Shown: positions 14,701 to 28,811 of the stretch, in pieces
Layout: every line of letters starts with the position of its first letter
How positions within the stretch are numbered: the first letter of the stretch is position 1
DNA from: Gymnorhina tibicen
Taxonomy: Eukaryota > Chordata > Aves > Passeriformes > Artamidae
Reading direction: 5' to 3'
NCBI GenBank assembly: GCA_013399875.1
Contig: VXAZ01000587.1
Coordinates: 203,019 to 267,018 of the forward strand
DNA length: 64,000 bases
Notes under the pieces: model-generated
Told to the model about the DNA's origin: nothing
The model's input: the letters and a program-made list of their open reading frames with translations, nothing else
Database searches by the model: none
Position numbers and translations under genes: made by a program

Positions 14701-16649
14701 GCAGGCTGACCGCTTGCTCTGGCTGTTAGCAGCAGCAGGCTCCTGGGGAGAGCAGATAAAGCTGGTCTCCACATCTCCTGCAGACAGGATGTGAGGAGGT
14801 GCCCTCCCACAGCACAGAGACGGCGTGGTGGGAGGAAGCACTCCGATGCTAAAGCTATACAGGTGTTGGAGTGGGCTGCTCAGCGAGGCTGGGGATTTCC
14901 AGCAGCACAGACTTCAACAAGTTGGGTATCCACTGCAGAGTCCAGGGCTCACAGAGCCCCTGGGGGGGGCTTCTCTCCGCTCTACTTCCTGCTGCTTCAC
15001 ACACCTTGTGAAAAACACTCAATTTTCCCTGAAACTGGTGTACAAAATGCAAAAGCCTGAGGAGATCCAAGTAGCCTGTGAAATGTCCTCAAGGAGAGCA
15101 AACCAAGGAAATAGGGAGTTACAGAAACAAACCAATAAAGTAAAATTACTGTGGGGAATTTAATCACTCAGGAAATTCAAGGCTGTGGTACCCATGACAA
15201 CTACTATTTGTCCACAGTGTATGGAACATTAACCTTAACTCCATATGCGGAAGCAGAAAAAATTATGGGACATATCAGGTATGAACGCATATTTCATGCA
15301 GAGGGTACTCCGTGAGGGTGACTGTGGAAGCAATAATTTAATTTCCTGACTGCAAAGCAAGTAGGTTCATGCAAAAGCAGCTCTTCTGAGACACAAGTGA
15401 ACATCACCAGACAGAGCTCCCAGCTCATCCCGTGGCTTAGGCAGGGAAGATTCAAGGTCTCAGTTTGGTCATAGTATCATCTCCTGCCTTGTAAGCTTCT
15501 GGCTGCTGTTCAGACTTTGTTTTGAGAATTGCCATGTGTTGATTTAGGAAATGTGTTGATGTTTCTTTCAGTTGTTGGGTCAACAAGAATTCTGCCTTTC
15601 TTGTATGTTTTCCTTTTGAGCAACTAAATCAACATTCATCCTTCAACAAGGCAGAAGTCCAGTTCCTGCTGGGTGATCAGTTTACTCGAACGCGAGAACC
15701 AGATTATTGCTGAGCTAGACAGCAAACAAGTTATCAAAACCTGAGAGAGTTTTGCACTTGTCTTGAGCTGAATTTTAACCCCTGGCTGGATAGTGTGGAG
15801 TCAGATTACTTACAGCAAGAGCCAAAACCAAAGCAGCCAGATAGACAGCAACCCTCTGGATGGAACTGTTGTCCTTAAAGTTTCAATTTTTACATGGTCT
15901 CAGACAATTGCTGACTATATATCGTATATCTATTGTTGCTAAAATCTGGAAGACAAGATTTACGAATATAGAAACAAACAGCAAAAGTATAGCAGCTGAG
16001 AAAACCAATTGCAATCAGGTGGGAAGGGGGGCTATTGAAACAAATTTCTTTGAGCAATAAAAATGACTTTTATCTTTTGTCACCACCATAGGACACAGAA
16101 GCAGGCAGTCTGCTTGGTTATGACCTATCACTAGCTGACTCTGGAGGTGCCATGTGCTGTCTCCTCCTCAGGCAGCCAAACCCAGGGCCCAGCATCTCCC
16201 ACATCGAATTTTTCAGCAGGAGCAGGGCCAGATGCTAATCCAGCCCATCACTCTTAATGAAGTGATTTAACACATCCACAGCACCAACCAGCGTAGCTCC
16301 AGGCCTGACCTCTTGTCACCGCTTCGTGGGCGGTTGGATGATGCCAAAATCCAGCCACGCTCATGGAGGGGCTGCTGGAGCCGGGGCAGGCTCAGGTGCT
16401 GCGGGGTGGTGGTGGGTGCCCTCCCGGGCTCCCCGTCCCCGCTCGGTGGGTTTGGGGTGCTCCCTGCTGTCCCCTCAGCTGCGGCTCCCTGCTGGGCCAA
16501 GGAGGGAGCAGTTTGAAACACAACCCTCCTCCCAAGCAGCAGCATCCCCAGGCAGCGCCCTGCCAGACGGCTTCCATCCAGCAGTTTTGGACGCATTTTA
16601 CCCGAGTCAAGGCCGCAGTTATCTAGCAGCGATTCGAAGCGAGGAGCTC

Positions 16650-16980
16650 TCCCACTTCGGAGAAGATTGGTGTTTCTTTCACCTGCACTCCAAAATAAGA
16701 GTGCTCACACGGCTTCCCCCTGCCAGGAAACCCTCTCGGGGCTGTCCCAGCCCGCAGGCCAGGCCCGGCTGGGACAGGGACGAGCAGCCCGAGCGGGCCC
16801 CGCGCGGCCTGGTCCGCACTCGCGGCCTGGACGCGCGGTGAGCAGAAAGCGGCAGTGCCTCTCCATGGCTGACGTACTGAGAGTTCAGGCTTGCCCAGGG
16901 GCTCTGAGCCGTGTCCCGTGGGCCGCTCACCGCTCACATACGCGCTGGTTCACGTTCTGCCCGCCCTCCCACGCCTTGCT
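16650..16980. promoter_or_regulatory. Orphan CpG-rich patch, possible promoter
   Basis: Dense CpG (for example GGGCCCCGCGCGGCC and CTGGACGCGCGGTGAGC) in a region whose flanks are CpG-poor and away from any recognised gene. A donor-like GCG|GTGAGC sits at 16838 on the plus strand. It could be the promoter and first exon of a non-coding or unrecognised transcript, or simply GC-rich DNA. Confidence 0.35.
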
Positions 16981-18925
16981 GGAGTCCCCGAAAACCTCAG
17001 GGTCAGCTGTGAAACAGAGGCTGATGGCCCCTCACCAGCAACAGCTCACTGCCTTGAAACTCCCCACAGGGCCGTAAAAGCCAGAAAGAAACCGTTTTAC
17101 AGGAAGGAAAAACATATGAGGCAGCCTTCTTGCAAACACCCACTGAGGGCAACACCAGAAGGATGCCAGGGTTAGCCCAGCTGATCAAGAGCCGTGTGGT
17201 AACGCCAGCATCCTCCACGCAACATCCTGCTCCAGGGAAGGGAAGCACTCCCAACAGCAGTTTTGCCCTTTGCTCTTGGAGACACAGGCATGTTCCTGCA
17301 GCAGGGTTTTTGTCGCTATTGCAGACCCCAGAGCAGCTTCATGAGGGCTGGGCTAAAATTACCGACCTCACTTCCAGAGAGTGGTTAATAACCTTGGACT
17401 CTTCTCACTCTAAGTGTCTTAAAGATGAGCTATTCCTCATCAGGGAAAATCAGGATTTGATGCTGCACAGAAAGGAATAGCTGAACGAGCCAAATCTCGA
17501 GAAGTGGCTCTGCATATGTTCTCACAGAAGTCATGGCGGGTTCTGGAATTAATCTGGCCAGAATTCACCAATATATCTAAGTGCTAACCTGGTTTGAATA
17601 CTGCTAAAAAATCCCAGCCTGTGACTGATTTCCATTCCTGAATCTCTGCCCTGCCGTTTATGGAAAGGCGAAGAAGTGCAGTGATGAGGTAAATGTGTTT
17701 ACGAATGCTCTACTGTTACCTTTCTACTCTAACAACTTACAGGAATTACTTTACCACCCTTATTTATTGCTAATCAAGATCGGCGCCAAGGGAGGAGAAG
17801 GAATAAATTCTGCCACAAAGTTTGTGCTAAGTCATTTTTTCTTCATCACATGAAAGCCATAGCCCAGGCAGTCTTATTTGAAGCGCATTAATGGTTAGAA
17901 GTATCCCTTTCCTAGGAGTTTGCTTAGAAGTGCTCACATTTTACCCAGCACCTCTTCTGCAGAGCAGCAAGAACAGCCTGATCTGCAGCAGAGCAGCAAA
18001 GTCCAAGTGTTCAGCAAGCTCCGCTGAACTCCTGTTTGAAGAGTTTCCTCAAAAGCAGCACCAGCTACTTTGCCAGCTAATCCTTCCAGCCTGCAGCTAC
18101 AGAGCAAAGTGTAGCTGTGGACCTATGTCAAAGGTACATTTGTTAACACATTTCCCCCGGAGTGCTAATTAACATTTACATCAAGTACTGTGAGAGTGAA
18201 AAAGCTTCAACACAAACACACTCTGCAGGGAAATGCAAGGAGTAAATTCTCTCTCCACCTCCCCCCCTCCAGACACAGTGTACTGTTTGCCCTTCAGGAG
18301 CTGGGGAAAATCCAGTTTGTTTTGTAATCTTCGGTTCTCTAAAATCAGATATTTCTCCAAGTTAATAACTAACCAGCTCCTTTTTCATTTAAAAACCTCT
18401 AAGTGCATTTAGAATGGCATGACAGCAAGGCCCTGCTGGCACTGGTGCGAGCCAGCCCACGTGCAGCTCTCCGTGCTCAGCCACAGCACAGGCACTGCCC
18501 GGGCTAACCACAGAAAATGACAGTATTTTATGATTTTATAATAAACATAAACAAAAGAACATCAACACACTTTTGCTTAAGATTCAACCCTCTTAAACTA
18601 AACACTAAGATAGGAAACACAAACAGAAATATTTGTAGCTGGATCTTCAATTACCACTTTTTGGGATGCTGACAAAGAGCTCTAATGAGTAACACTTGTA
18701 CCCACAATGAGAGGCAGACAAAGTTATTTGCAAACACAAATTTGCACTTGAAAGATGTGAAGGCAGTTGCTGAACAGCTGAATAATGAGCTATTCTCAAT
18801 ATTATTTCTCAATATTTATTGTGAAAAAATGTGCTATCACAGTGAAGTAAAATTTTTAAGACTGCAACCAATATAACTAAAATATGGTTGAAAAAATCCT
18901 CTAGATTTTTTCCAGGGCAGAGGGG

Positions 18926-19005
18926 AGTTTTTCCCATTTTTTAAAGGAAAAACTAGAGCTTTCCCATTTTTTAAATAGTTTTTCCCATTTTTTAAAGGAA
19001 AAACT
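18926..19005. repeat. Duplicated hairpin unit
   Basis: A unit with perfect 9-bp inverted arms, AGTTTTTCC and GGAAAAACT, around the 11-nt spacer CATTTTTTAAA occurs at 18926-18954 and again, identical over the whole 29 nt, at 18977-19005 (51-bp period). A partial copy, TTTCCCATTTTTTAAA, lies between them. Confidence 0.9.
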
Positions 19006-19450
19006 GGAACATACCAGGTTCACAGAAAGAAAATCACATTCTATGAGCCACAAAACAACAATATGTAAATCTTCACCTACTCTGTGAACTTTTAGGCCAT
19101 GACAGAGTGCATGTTGTTATTCAATATATTCTCTCCAGCCACAGCCATGCATCCTGCCCAGGCTCCTGTGAGTTAAAATCTGTGTCTAAAAAAGCACCAA
19201 TAGGCACGCTTGCAGATGTAATAAAAACTCACTGAGCACACTACTTCCAGAAATCAGTTTCTAACCCTCTGCCTCCACAGAAATCAGGATCTGAGACGAA
19301 TAATATATATTACGAAAACACAGACTTTTTTGATTGCAAACTGCTCTAGAGTTCTGTGAACATATTTTGTTATTGTTGCCCAGTTGCCAAATATTTGAGG
19401 TGAATAATTTTCAGCCTTGATGTTTACAAACAGCTCTCATTGTTTTGTCC

Positions 19451-19475
19451 CTTTTTTCTTCCTTTTTTTTTTTTT

Positions 19476-19514
<39 letters not shown>
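19451..19514. repeat. Poly(T) tract
   Basis: T-rich run that includes 36 uninterrupted T at 19479-19514 and 13 T at 19463-19475, separated by CCC. The length is likely to vary between individuals or assemblies. Confidence 0.95.
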
Positions 19515-19515
<1 letters not shown>

Positions 19516-22264
19516 GAGTGTTGCTTCTGCCTTTTAACTGGATATCCAACTTTGTAAACAAAAAACAGGCACAGCAAACAGCAAATGCAGCAGCAATTGT
19601 TTTTAGTTTTTGTTAGACATGCTAAGCATCCTAAGCATGATGAGAACGACTGTCTGGGCAGTGCCACGGGAGATGCACCAAGCAATCAATGCTGAGATGT
19701 TCCAACAGGACAAGGTGATTGTGTTTCTTCTGCTTGACCAGCTCTTCAAACTTCTTTTCATTAGATACACACGTCTGTGTTCCCTAAGAATATTTTTTAA
19801 CAAGTAGCAAGCACTCCTATATTTTCAGAATTTCTAGTTTCCTAAGTTCTCTTAGTTTCCAGTAACTCCTGTGAAGAAAAGGCAATACTGAGCTAGAATC
19901 CAAACTGGCACATTTCTGATGTGACCTCCCAGAGACTCCTTCTCCAAAGCATAAATGTCTGGACTGAAATCCTGGCCTCAGCACAGGCAACAGAAAAACT
20001 TCCACCAGTCCCCTCTGAAACTTGTGAAGATAACAAACCCCAGTACTTTTGGGGAAACCAAAATGGAAGTAGAATGCCCCAACTTCCAAAATGCTAATCG
20101 TTTAATTTCAAGTAACAGGATGAGGTTAATATAAACATGCTAACCTGTCCAAATTGGAAATCTTTCAAACGTCAAGCACAGGAAACAACAAGGTTTTTTT
20201 TTCAGGCAGGATGTCAGAGTTACCCCCGTGGTTATATGTGAGCTGAGGACAATGTTGTTACATGAGATCAGATTACAAACACAAGCAAACAGAAAACAAT
20301 CTCTGAACGTCACTGCTCGGGATTTGACAAGAAGCACAGCTGACCCGCTCGGGAGGTTAAATGCTCTCGAGTGAGCTCTGGGGGAATAGGAGGAGTTGCT
20401 GCTGGACACTGAGTTCCATGCAGTTAAATTGTCAATTTGTTTGCCCGAGTTAATGCTTATCTTCCCCTATGCTTGCTACAGTTTTACTCAACACGTTTGA
20501 CCTGCAAATCTTAAAGCAGTGGCTTTGCTAAAATTATATGAAGATTCTGGATTCTGCAAACACCTAAGAAAACTATTTTGGTAGTTTCCACAGCACAGAA
20601 ACCTATAGTTACTCAGATATTTGAAACTTGCAGTGAGGTGGATGACAGTCGCTTAACCACACGCATTACCATTTCATTTCTGTTCCTAATGTTTAGCACA
20701 ACCTTGCTCTAAGGAACTTCTGAAGTTGTTTACAAAGCTGATGCAGAGGTTGCATTCAGTCTGGTCCAAGGGCAATGGTTTACTGAAGTCACTTGTAAAC
20801 AGCAGAAAGAGATAATATTTTCTGTAACTGAGGGAGGAGGGGGAATAAAAGTTCTCACCTTGCACCAAGGACCATTAGAGACAGAGCTGGTTTCCAAAAT
20901 ATCTGCTCCTTCATTTTCTTCCATGTCTGATTAGTTGCAAAACTTTGTTTTCCAATGAAAAACATTAAATCGCCCTCCAAGCAGAAGCAAAGCAAACCAT
21001 GCAGGCTCCAGTATCCCAGTTTGTGGAAGCCCTGCAATAAGTCACACGTCGCTTTTATGGTCACTGCTCTAATCCAAGGTTGCAGATCCTGGCTCTGGGC
21101 TGGATTTCACAGAGCTTGGCCTTCCTTTTAAGCTTTAATAGTTCCCCTTGTCAGGCATTTGCCTCCTTCAGCCCTTCCTTGTGGATCCAGGTTCTCACAT
21201 AAGAAATGGCAAACGTTTACAGCTTCCCAGGCGCTGTGGGAGAACTGACACCAAACCTCTGATCATCTCAGGAGAAGCCTGACAACGGAGCCCGGTATGT
21301 GGCCACACCTCTCTGCTGCCAGAGCTGGCCTAGACCATAAAATCAGAAGCAAGGTCACCCAGCAACCAGCCACTCAACGTCACTACAGCAATAAAGCCAC
21401 CTTACATTCAACTTATTGCTCGGGTAGATAAATATTTTTACTAGAAGAAAGAAGCCCAGAGAAGATGGCAGGGCGCTGACTGTTCTGAGTGGAGGTACAT
21501 TAATTCTGGTCGATGCAAAGCTCTCAGCAGACATGCATGGGCCACGTACAAACCCACCAGGCTCTGTTCCAGAATGCCATTGGAGTCAAACCCCTAAGCA
21601 CTTTTCCCTAAGGATGCACAGACCCCAGCAGGCTGGGTGGGTAATGTCCACAGGGTGTCTTGCAGCAGACATCACAAGTTCCCATCCAGGTGCCCACAAG
21701 ACATGCACCTGCCACGTGCTCAGCTTAAAAAAGTTCCACTCACTCTCAAAAGTCTACATAAAATAGGGATGGATTTACAAAACAGCCTCCATTCCCTGCC
21801 AGAGCCAGTAAAAATCAGGTTATACCGTAACACTGCCTGCGGGAGCTTTCTCAAGCAAATAGATTCTTTTTCTCAGGAGCAACCACACAACTAAAGGAGC
21901 ACACTCAATTTAGGAAGTGACATTTCTCTCCAAACACACTGTACACATTATAGAGAAGGGCTACAATAAATACAAATAAAAGCAGGTAACAAAAGATGGG
22001 CCCTCTTTGTTCTGTTTGCCCTGGGTATCAGGCAGTGCCGCTGCAGATAGCTGGTGCCCTAAAATTTCGAAACCGACTGTGATCTCTGACATCTATTTAA
22101 AGACAAACATGGCTTCATTTTCAGTGTAGCCACTTGTCTCAGGAAAGGCCTTCTCTTTAAAGAAAAGAGAGGAATCCAGGGTCACTGGCTGCTCTCAGAA
22201 ATTAAGGCCACTTTTTCCCCTCTCTGATATGCAACTTTGCTTTCTATATGGCAGGAAAAAACCC

Positions 22265-22279
22265 TTTTTTTTTTTTTTT
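22265..22279. repeat. T homopolymer
   Basis: Run of about 15 T followed by GGTGGGGGG. Simple low-complexity sequence. Confidence 0.85.
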
Positions 22280-24240
22280 GGTGGGGGGTAGTGGCAACGG
22301 TGCAGAAAGATTAAAGTTAATTCTGTTCAAATATAAAATATTTTAATCCAATGCTCATATTGGCAGCATCATTAAAAATTAGCCGTACAGGAGTCTGATT
22401 TTTAGACCTCTTTCTGCCACTGAAGCACAAAGTGCATAAGTGATTTGGCTGAGATCACATGCTCAATTATACTCATCGTTAGTCACACAGGATTTCATGA
22501 GGTGTTTCTCAACAGTTTAATTAAAACTGGTCTTTAAGGAGTTTGAGATTACATTTTATCAAAATCGTCAGTAACTGGAAGTGTCTGTCTTGTGAGGTAA
22601 CAGCTCCAGGCCCTCAAACACCAAGTAGGGTGCATCAGACGGAGCCCGGCGTGCACACTGCTCGGTTACGTATGGATTTCAAGGAAACGAAGGCAAATGC
22701 GACCAAAAAGGCAAGAATTATGAAGGCATAGCTGTGTCTTCATGGAGAGAGCAAGGCCAACAATGAGTGCAGGTTTGGAAACCAGCAACTTAGCTTGTCT
22801 CTGCCACTGATTCTGTGATTTCAAGAGGTAAATCAAAAGCCCCGTGCCTCAGTTTCCCCGCCTATGCTGTGAGACCAGCAATACTCAGCACTAGCAGCTT
22901 AACCAGCAAACAGTGCACTGGGGATGTTCAGTGTTTTCATCAAACTTGCACCTCTCTCTACTGATGGGCAGACTCCTTCTCTCATTTGCCCACACAAACT
23001 CAAGGAAAAGCAAAGCTGGCTTACCCCCACAGGCACGAGTGTAACCCCAGCCCAGCCTTCTCCCAGTGCCCAGCATAAGCCTACAGCCCCTGGGCTCCCG
23101 GGCACAGGCTCATTTCACTGCAGCAACACAGCTGAGCAAGTTTTGTCTCTTTTGAAATAATTCACACGAACTCACTCTCCAAACCAGCAGCTGACCAGAT
23201 GAGGTACTCCCTTCCCAGCTGGAAGATTCTGCTACAAATATTCACCAAGTTTAAATGTCCCTTCCTGTGATTTTGTATGCCCAGGTCATTTTCTGAGAGC
23301 CAAAGATCTTTCACAGCACAGAGCCCCAGGGTCTCTCAGTCTTGGTTCCCGGGGCACCTCTGGCCAGCCCTCCCTGCCCAGCTGGGAGTCAGCTCAGCCT
23401 CAGGCAGGGTGCGAGACAGGAACAGGGAGGGGACTGTACCAATCTTTGCCCCAATTATTCACAAGAACTGTTTATTACAGCAGCTTCAAGGACTCTTTTT
23501 TCCACCATTCCTTTAACTCTCTTGGGCAAAAAAATATCTCTGATCACTAACTGCCATTTGAATTTTAAGAGAGCAGGCAAGGGGCCTGCCTGAAATATCA
23601 GATTGCTTTGCATTTTGTTTTTTCTCTGGTTTCTCTTTAAGGTCACCCATTTAGTGACATACTAGCTATGTTCCAGAGCAGGCAAACCCAGCCTTCTGGA
23701 GTTTGCTTGCATTGAATACCAAGCAAAAGTGCTGTATCTCATTATCCACGTAGGTGTCCGTGTTATGTGTTCTGCTTTGATGACATTCTGTGGCAGTAAT
23801 TTTCACAGGTTTTTTTGGTTTTGAATTGGCCATTTCCTAATTTAAAACAGAGCAATCAAAGGAAACACTTTCCACATACGCAGCATAACATAAGATAAAC
23901 TTTCCTATGGTTGCCGTGGAGAAGCAAACTCAAAAGGTTTTCAGCTTCAACCTTTAGTGTAAACCAAACATCTGTTTCGAGTTGTGTCAGATCACAGGAA
24001 GGATAGCCCACAGCTTGGTTTACTCCAAACTAATTTAGGAAATCAGAACTCTCCTCATGGATGAGTCACAAGCTTCTTGGGCAACGACAGGCCAGACGCA
24101 TTTGTCTCTGCAGCTTGGTGGTTTTCCCTGTGAAACGGGTGATGGCTCTTTCCCCCGTCTGGAGGGGACTTGCAGCTGGAGGATGTAGCCCCAACACCGA
24201 GCCCAGTTGCGCATCTGCAGTCCTGATGCCAAAGTCCACC

Positions 24241-24259
24241 AGGAAAGGAAAGGAAAGGA
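24241..24259. repeat. GGAAA pentanucleotide microsatellite
   Basis: About three and a half GGAAA units followed by further purine-rich sequence. Confidence 0.85.
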
Positions 24260-27200
24260 TGAAAAAGAAAAGGGAAAGTGCAGAATGAGTCTAAAGACGG
24301 CTTTGAAGTACAGCCCAGGAGCGGAGATCAGGAAGTGAGAGCTGTAATTGCAGCTGGGTATCAGTTTCCTTTTTTATTTCAGGATCGCCCACAGTATGCT
24401 GGAGTTTCTCCCTCAGAAAGCAGGCAGGAACAACACTCACCTCTACAGGAGAGCAGAAGCTGCTGTTAAATGGAAGAGCCACAGAGACAAAACAGCTCTT
24501 TGGATTTCTAATGCAGAGGCAAACAGAAAGTACCTTGAACATGTCTGAAATTACTTTTACTACTTCGGTACCAGCCAAAAAAGCTAAAAACTACTTCTTA
24601 TTTTGTTTCCTAAGGAAGTTGCACTGTATTACTTGTGGGGTCTGCCCGAGTTCCTTGAAATGGGGCCAGATTCAAGTAAAACTCAATAGAGAGGAGACAT
24701 CAGGTTCACAAAAGTAGGTGGCCCAGCACTTTTTTGGACCACCAAAGAGGTCCTGCAAATGTCCCCAGAGCGGAAGGCTCCCGGCTGAGCTCACGCCATC
24801 AAGAAGACCCACACGGGAAGGCAGACCAGAGGGAAGGCACTGATGCCACAGACACGGTGCATTTGACATCAGTCTGGGGGCAGGTTTATTCCAAGCTGCC
24901 CCGAGCCTGGCAGTGCTGGCCATCAGTGATACTCCAGCACTGTTCAAACCTCAGCAAACTGCACGTTCAGCTGCACACATGGTGGGTGCAAGCATAAAAC
25001 CGGGACCTCAGATCTGACAGGCCTTTCACCCAAGCCCTGGTGAGGCTGCCCTGGCACGGCACTTCCAAGCTGCTGCCTCGAGCAGATGTCTCAGAGCAGG
25101 TTAAGAGACATCATGCTGTAATTTTAACACTGTTAGCCAGCATTAAACAAAGGTTTAAATTTTTTTTCCTTCCCAGGATAAGCTGCAAGGCAGGGGTCAG
25201 GGCTGCTGTGAGAGAACACAGACTCTTGGTATAGTGACAATAAACCTGTTTGTTCCAGTGATAAAAGGCTGTGAGCTGAACTCAGGGGCCCAAGTTATCA
25301 GGGAAATGACAGCATCTTGAAGACCATTGCAAAGGATTTAGGTTTTGGTATTTGCTAGGCATACCTTGAGTGTTTGACCATTATAAATCTTTCCTTGTTT
25401 AGGAAAGAAATCTCATTTTTCATGATACTGTGCTTATCTTTTAGCAGAAGCAGGGGCAGGATCTGAATATGCTGGTGTTTGCAGACAGCAGTGGTGCAGT
25501 ACAGCCCCTCTCTCAGCTTCACAGTGAACAGAACGAGCTACAATTGTGAAATTATTGCCTAACAATTGATAAGGACAACCGCTGCAATCCTCTCCCTGCC
25601 TCCCCTTGGCCAGCATCCCAATTACCACACATTACTGGATATATAGGAAACAGAATGGCAATGTGGTTAAAGTACAAGCCACACACGCAGAAGACAGAGT
25701 TTATCTCCATGTCTAGTCTGGTTTCCTCTTTCACCTTTGGCCAAGTAATTCAGTCTTTGCAATTCTTTTTTTTCCTCCTTTCATGACAATATTTACCATC
25801 TTTCTGACAGCCCTTGAGTTCTCCCAGGGAATGGGGCTTTGTAAATAGGGTTGGGGGAGAAACCTATCCCTTCAAAGAAAGCCATGTCAGGTACCTTGTA
25901 TAAGGTGCTGCAGGAGACTTTTAGGAGGGCTTTGCTTTGCAGAAGAATGAGGTTTCTTCCTGCCTTGTTTCAAATCAAGACAGCCATTCCCATTTCACCC
26001 TTCTTTCCAGGAACTCCCTAGGGCACCATAACACCTCGTGGCATGAGATGCCAGCTCCTGACGTCAGCAATCCCAAGAAAAGTCCAGCCCACCACAAGAC
26101 CAAAGAAATTCGGTTCACACATTCTCGCCCTGAGATGAAGAAGGATGTATGCGATTCCTCAGTCCCCAAAATTTATGACTCTCGAGAACAGCAAGGCCAC
26201 GCCCTCCATTGGCACTGCCACACTGAAGGATGCAATGACTATTTTCTCCCATGAGAGAAGAGCCTGTGGTAAGCCAAATACTTGTGTGTGCTAAGTACTA
26301 GATAAATACTGACGGAGTGTTAAGCAATGGTACTTTCAATGATATTTCAAAAACCCCAAATGTGTTATCACTTCCTATTCCACACGGATGCCCCACGCTC
26401 AGTGGCAGTCGTATTGCTCACTGGTCAGCTGCAGGACAAAACCTCACAAGTTCTGCACGAGCTGAGTAACAAAACCTGGGTCACTGAACTGGAGCTCCCT
26501 TGAACACAGTTCAGTACCACAACTACTTAGGGCCAAACTCCACCCAGCATGCCTATGAACATCAAGCAGGTCACCCAGCAGTTATTTCAGTGCCTTGCCG
26601 ACTCAGAAGTAACACAGGCAAAAGAGGAAACAGGAGAAATTGTGTTTGGATTTAAATTTGCTGTTCAAAAGTGCGGCATAAATGAGGTACTACCAAGATG
26701 ATATTTCAACTTGCAAAAGAAATAACGTGCAATTCACAAGCAATGCCTGCTTCTGCAGAAACTTAAATTGCATTTGGTCCTAATGACTTGGAATTTCTTA
26801 AGGGTAATATGAATAGATTGCAGTTCATCTTAAATTCTAGTTCTTTCAAATACATTTCTATTTCTAAGAGCGAGCGCTATATTTTCATTAACTGAAGGAA
26901 ATACTCTAGAAGTAATCTGAGGGAACAGGAACTGCCAACATAGGTCACATCATCCACAGAAATATCACCTGTACTGGGTCTCAATAAAATACCAATATTT
27001 GGTCTTAGTTTCCTGTAAAGAAGGGGGCATAACCGAACCCCAAGAAGGTATCTAAAAGAACAGGGGATGACCCTATAAATGTGTGGCTTTTGGGACAGAG
27101 TTTTAAAGTCAATGGCTATGTCAAAACATGTGATGCTCAGCCCATGTGAGGGAGGTTTAAAAATGCAACAATCATCCTCATTTGGCCCTGATTTAATTTC

Positions 27201-27991
27201 TGGAAGCCTATGCAAGCCTAAACAATACAGCCAGCCCTTAAGGAAACGTCTGACCCTACACTCAGAGCCATTGTTTTCACATGTATGGATATGTACTTTT
27301 TGATGCTGATAAATAGTACTTTTTGCATTATCAAACAAATTATATCTACAGCTAAGAAAAGCCTTGAGGTGTTTTCAGGGACTTCAATCAAAACATCATC
27401 AGAAACAAGACGAATAAACAAAAAATGGTTCTAAAACATCCCTTAGGATAGACTGGAGGAAAGTCACTGGCGTCACAGCAGCACCCTCTAGTGCTGCTGT
27501 CACTGGGCTTTGCCAGCACTTCCTGGCTAAAATTTGACATTTTGGTGTTGGGATTAAACTTCTCTTGTCCTAGACACAGCTCACAATAAGGTCAGAATAT
27601 CAACATCATCGTAAGGACAAAATGAGGCATAGATGGCTGTGGAGACAAATCCACCATTACTAACAAATGTTTTAAGAAAGAGCTTGCAATTAGCTGTGTT
27701 AACAGCACCTACAGCCCAGTAACTCCCAAATTACAGAAATAAAGACCAGTGCAAAGGCGGGGATTATTTTTTGGTTGTTCAGTGGAAAGAAATGAGACTG
27801 CTCCCACAGTCTCCAAGTAATGTAAAGACGCAGCCCAAAAGTAACAACTGTCAGACCGCTGTGTTTCACCCCCAGGCAGCAGTGAAGCCCCACAGAGCCT
27901 CTTGCTCACCTTCCCTGGTGGGATGGGGAACTGGAAAAGTGACAAAGCTCATTTGGCTTTTCTTTCCCTTTTGCCCCCCAAGCAGGGCGAA

Positions 27992-28002
27992 CCCCCCCCC
28001 CC
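27992..28002. repeat. C homopolymer
   Basis: Eleven C followed by TCCCC; a G-rich strand that could form unusual structure. Confidence 0.85.
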
Positions 28003-28556
28003 TCCCCTTCCTGCAGTTTGCATCCCATTGGCCCTCAGCATTCCCAACATGAGCTACACATACAAGCAGGAGGCTATTCCTGCCTCAGAGACCTTACCTT
28101 CCTTCCTCATCCTCTCTGGCCTGGTGCTGGTACTTTAAGAATTGTATCTTGTCTAAAAAGCAGACATGAAGAATCTTTATTGCAGGCATCTATGCAAGCA
28201 CACCTGCCTTGTCACAACCAGCAAGTTTACTGGAGCCCAGGTTCAGCAGGAAAACGGGAGGGAAATCCCAGCTCCCCAGGGCCTGGGGAGTGGTCAGCTA
28301 ATTCCCTGCAGCTGATTGAGCCCACCCTGAAAACCTCTGGGAATTGGGCAACTGATTTATCATCTTTCCTTACAGCTCTAACTGATGCAGCTTTAGGCTG
28401 GTTGTTTTGAAAGCTGAAGCTGACCTTCTCTGAAGCAATACCAAATATTTAAGGCCTGCATAGCCAGTGCAAAACAAATTATGGAGAATTCAAGTCCAGC
28501 CCCCATTCAGTTTGCTTTATTTCCATATAAACTGCAGTCTGGAACAGAGGTGGTCA

Positions 28557-28811
<255 letters not shown>

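Noticed and set aside
16326..16841. Open frame of about 171 codons through the GC-rich patch
   Set aside because: GC-rich DNA has few stop codons, so long open frames arise by chance. The predicted protein is Gly/Pro/Ala/Arg rich with no domain. The DNA patch itself is kept as a finding.
26877..27338. Open frame of about 153 codons on the minus strand
   Set aside because: It opens at TTG, has no ATG until its last few codons, resembles no family I know and lacks a supporting gene context. Probably chance.
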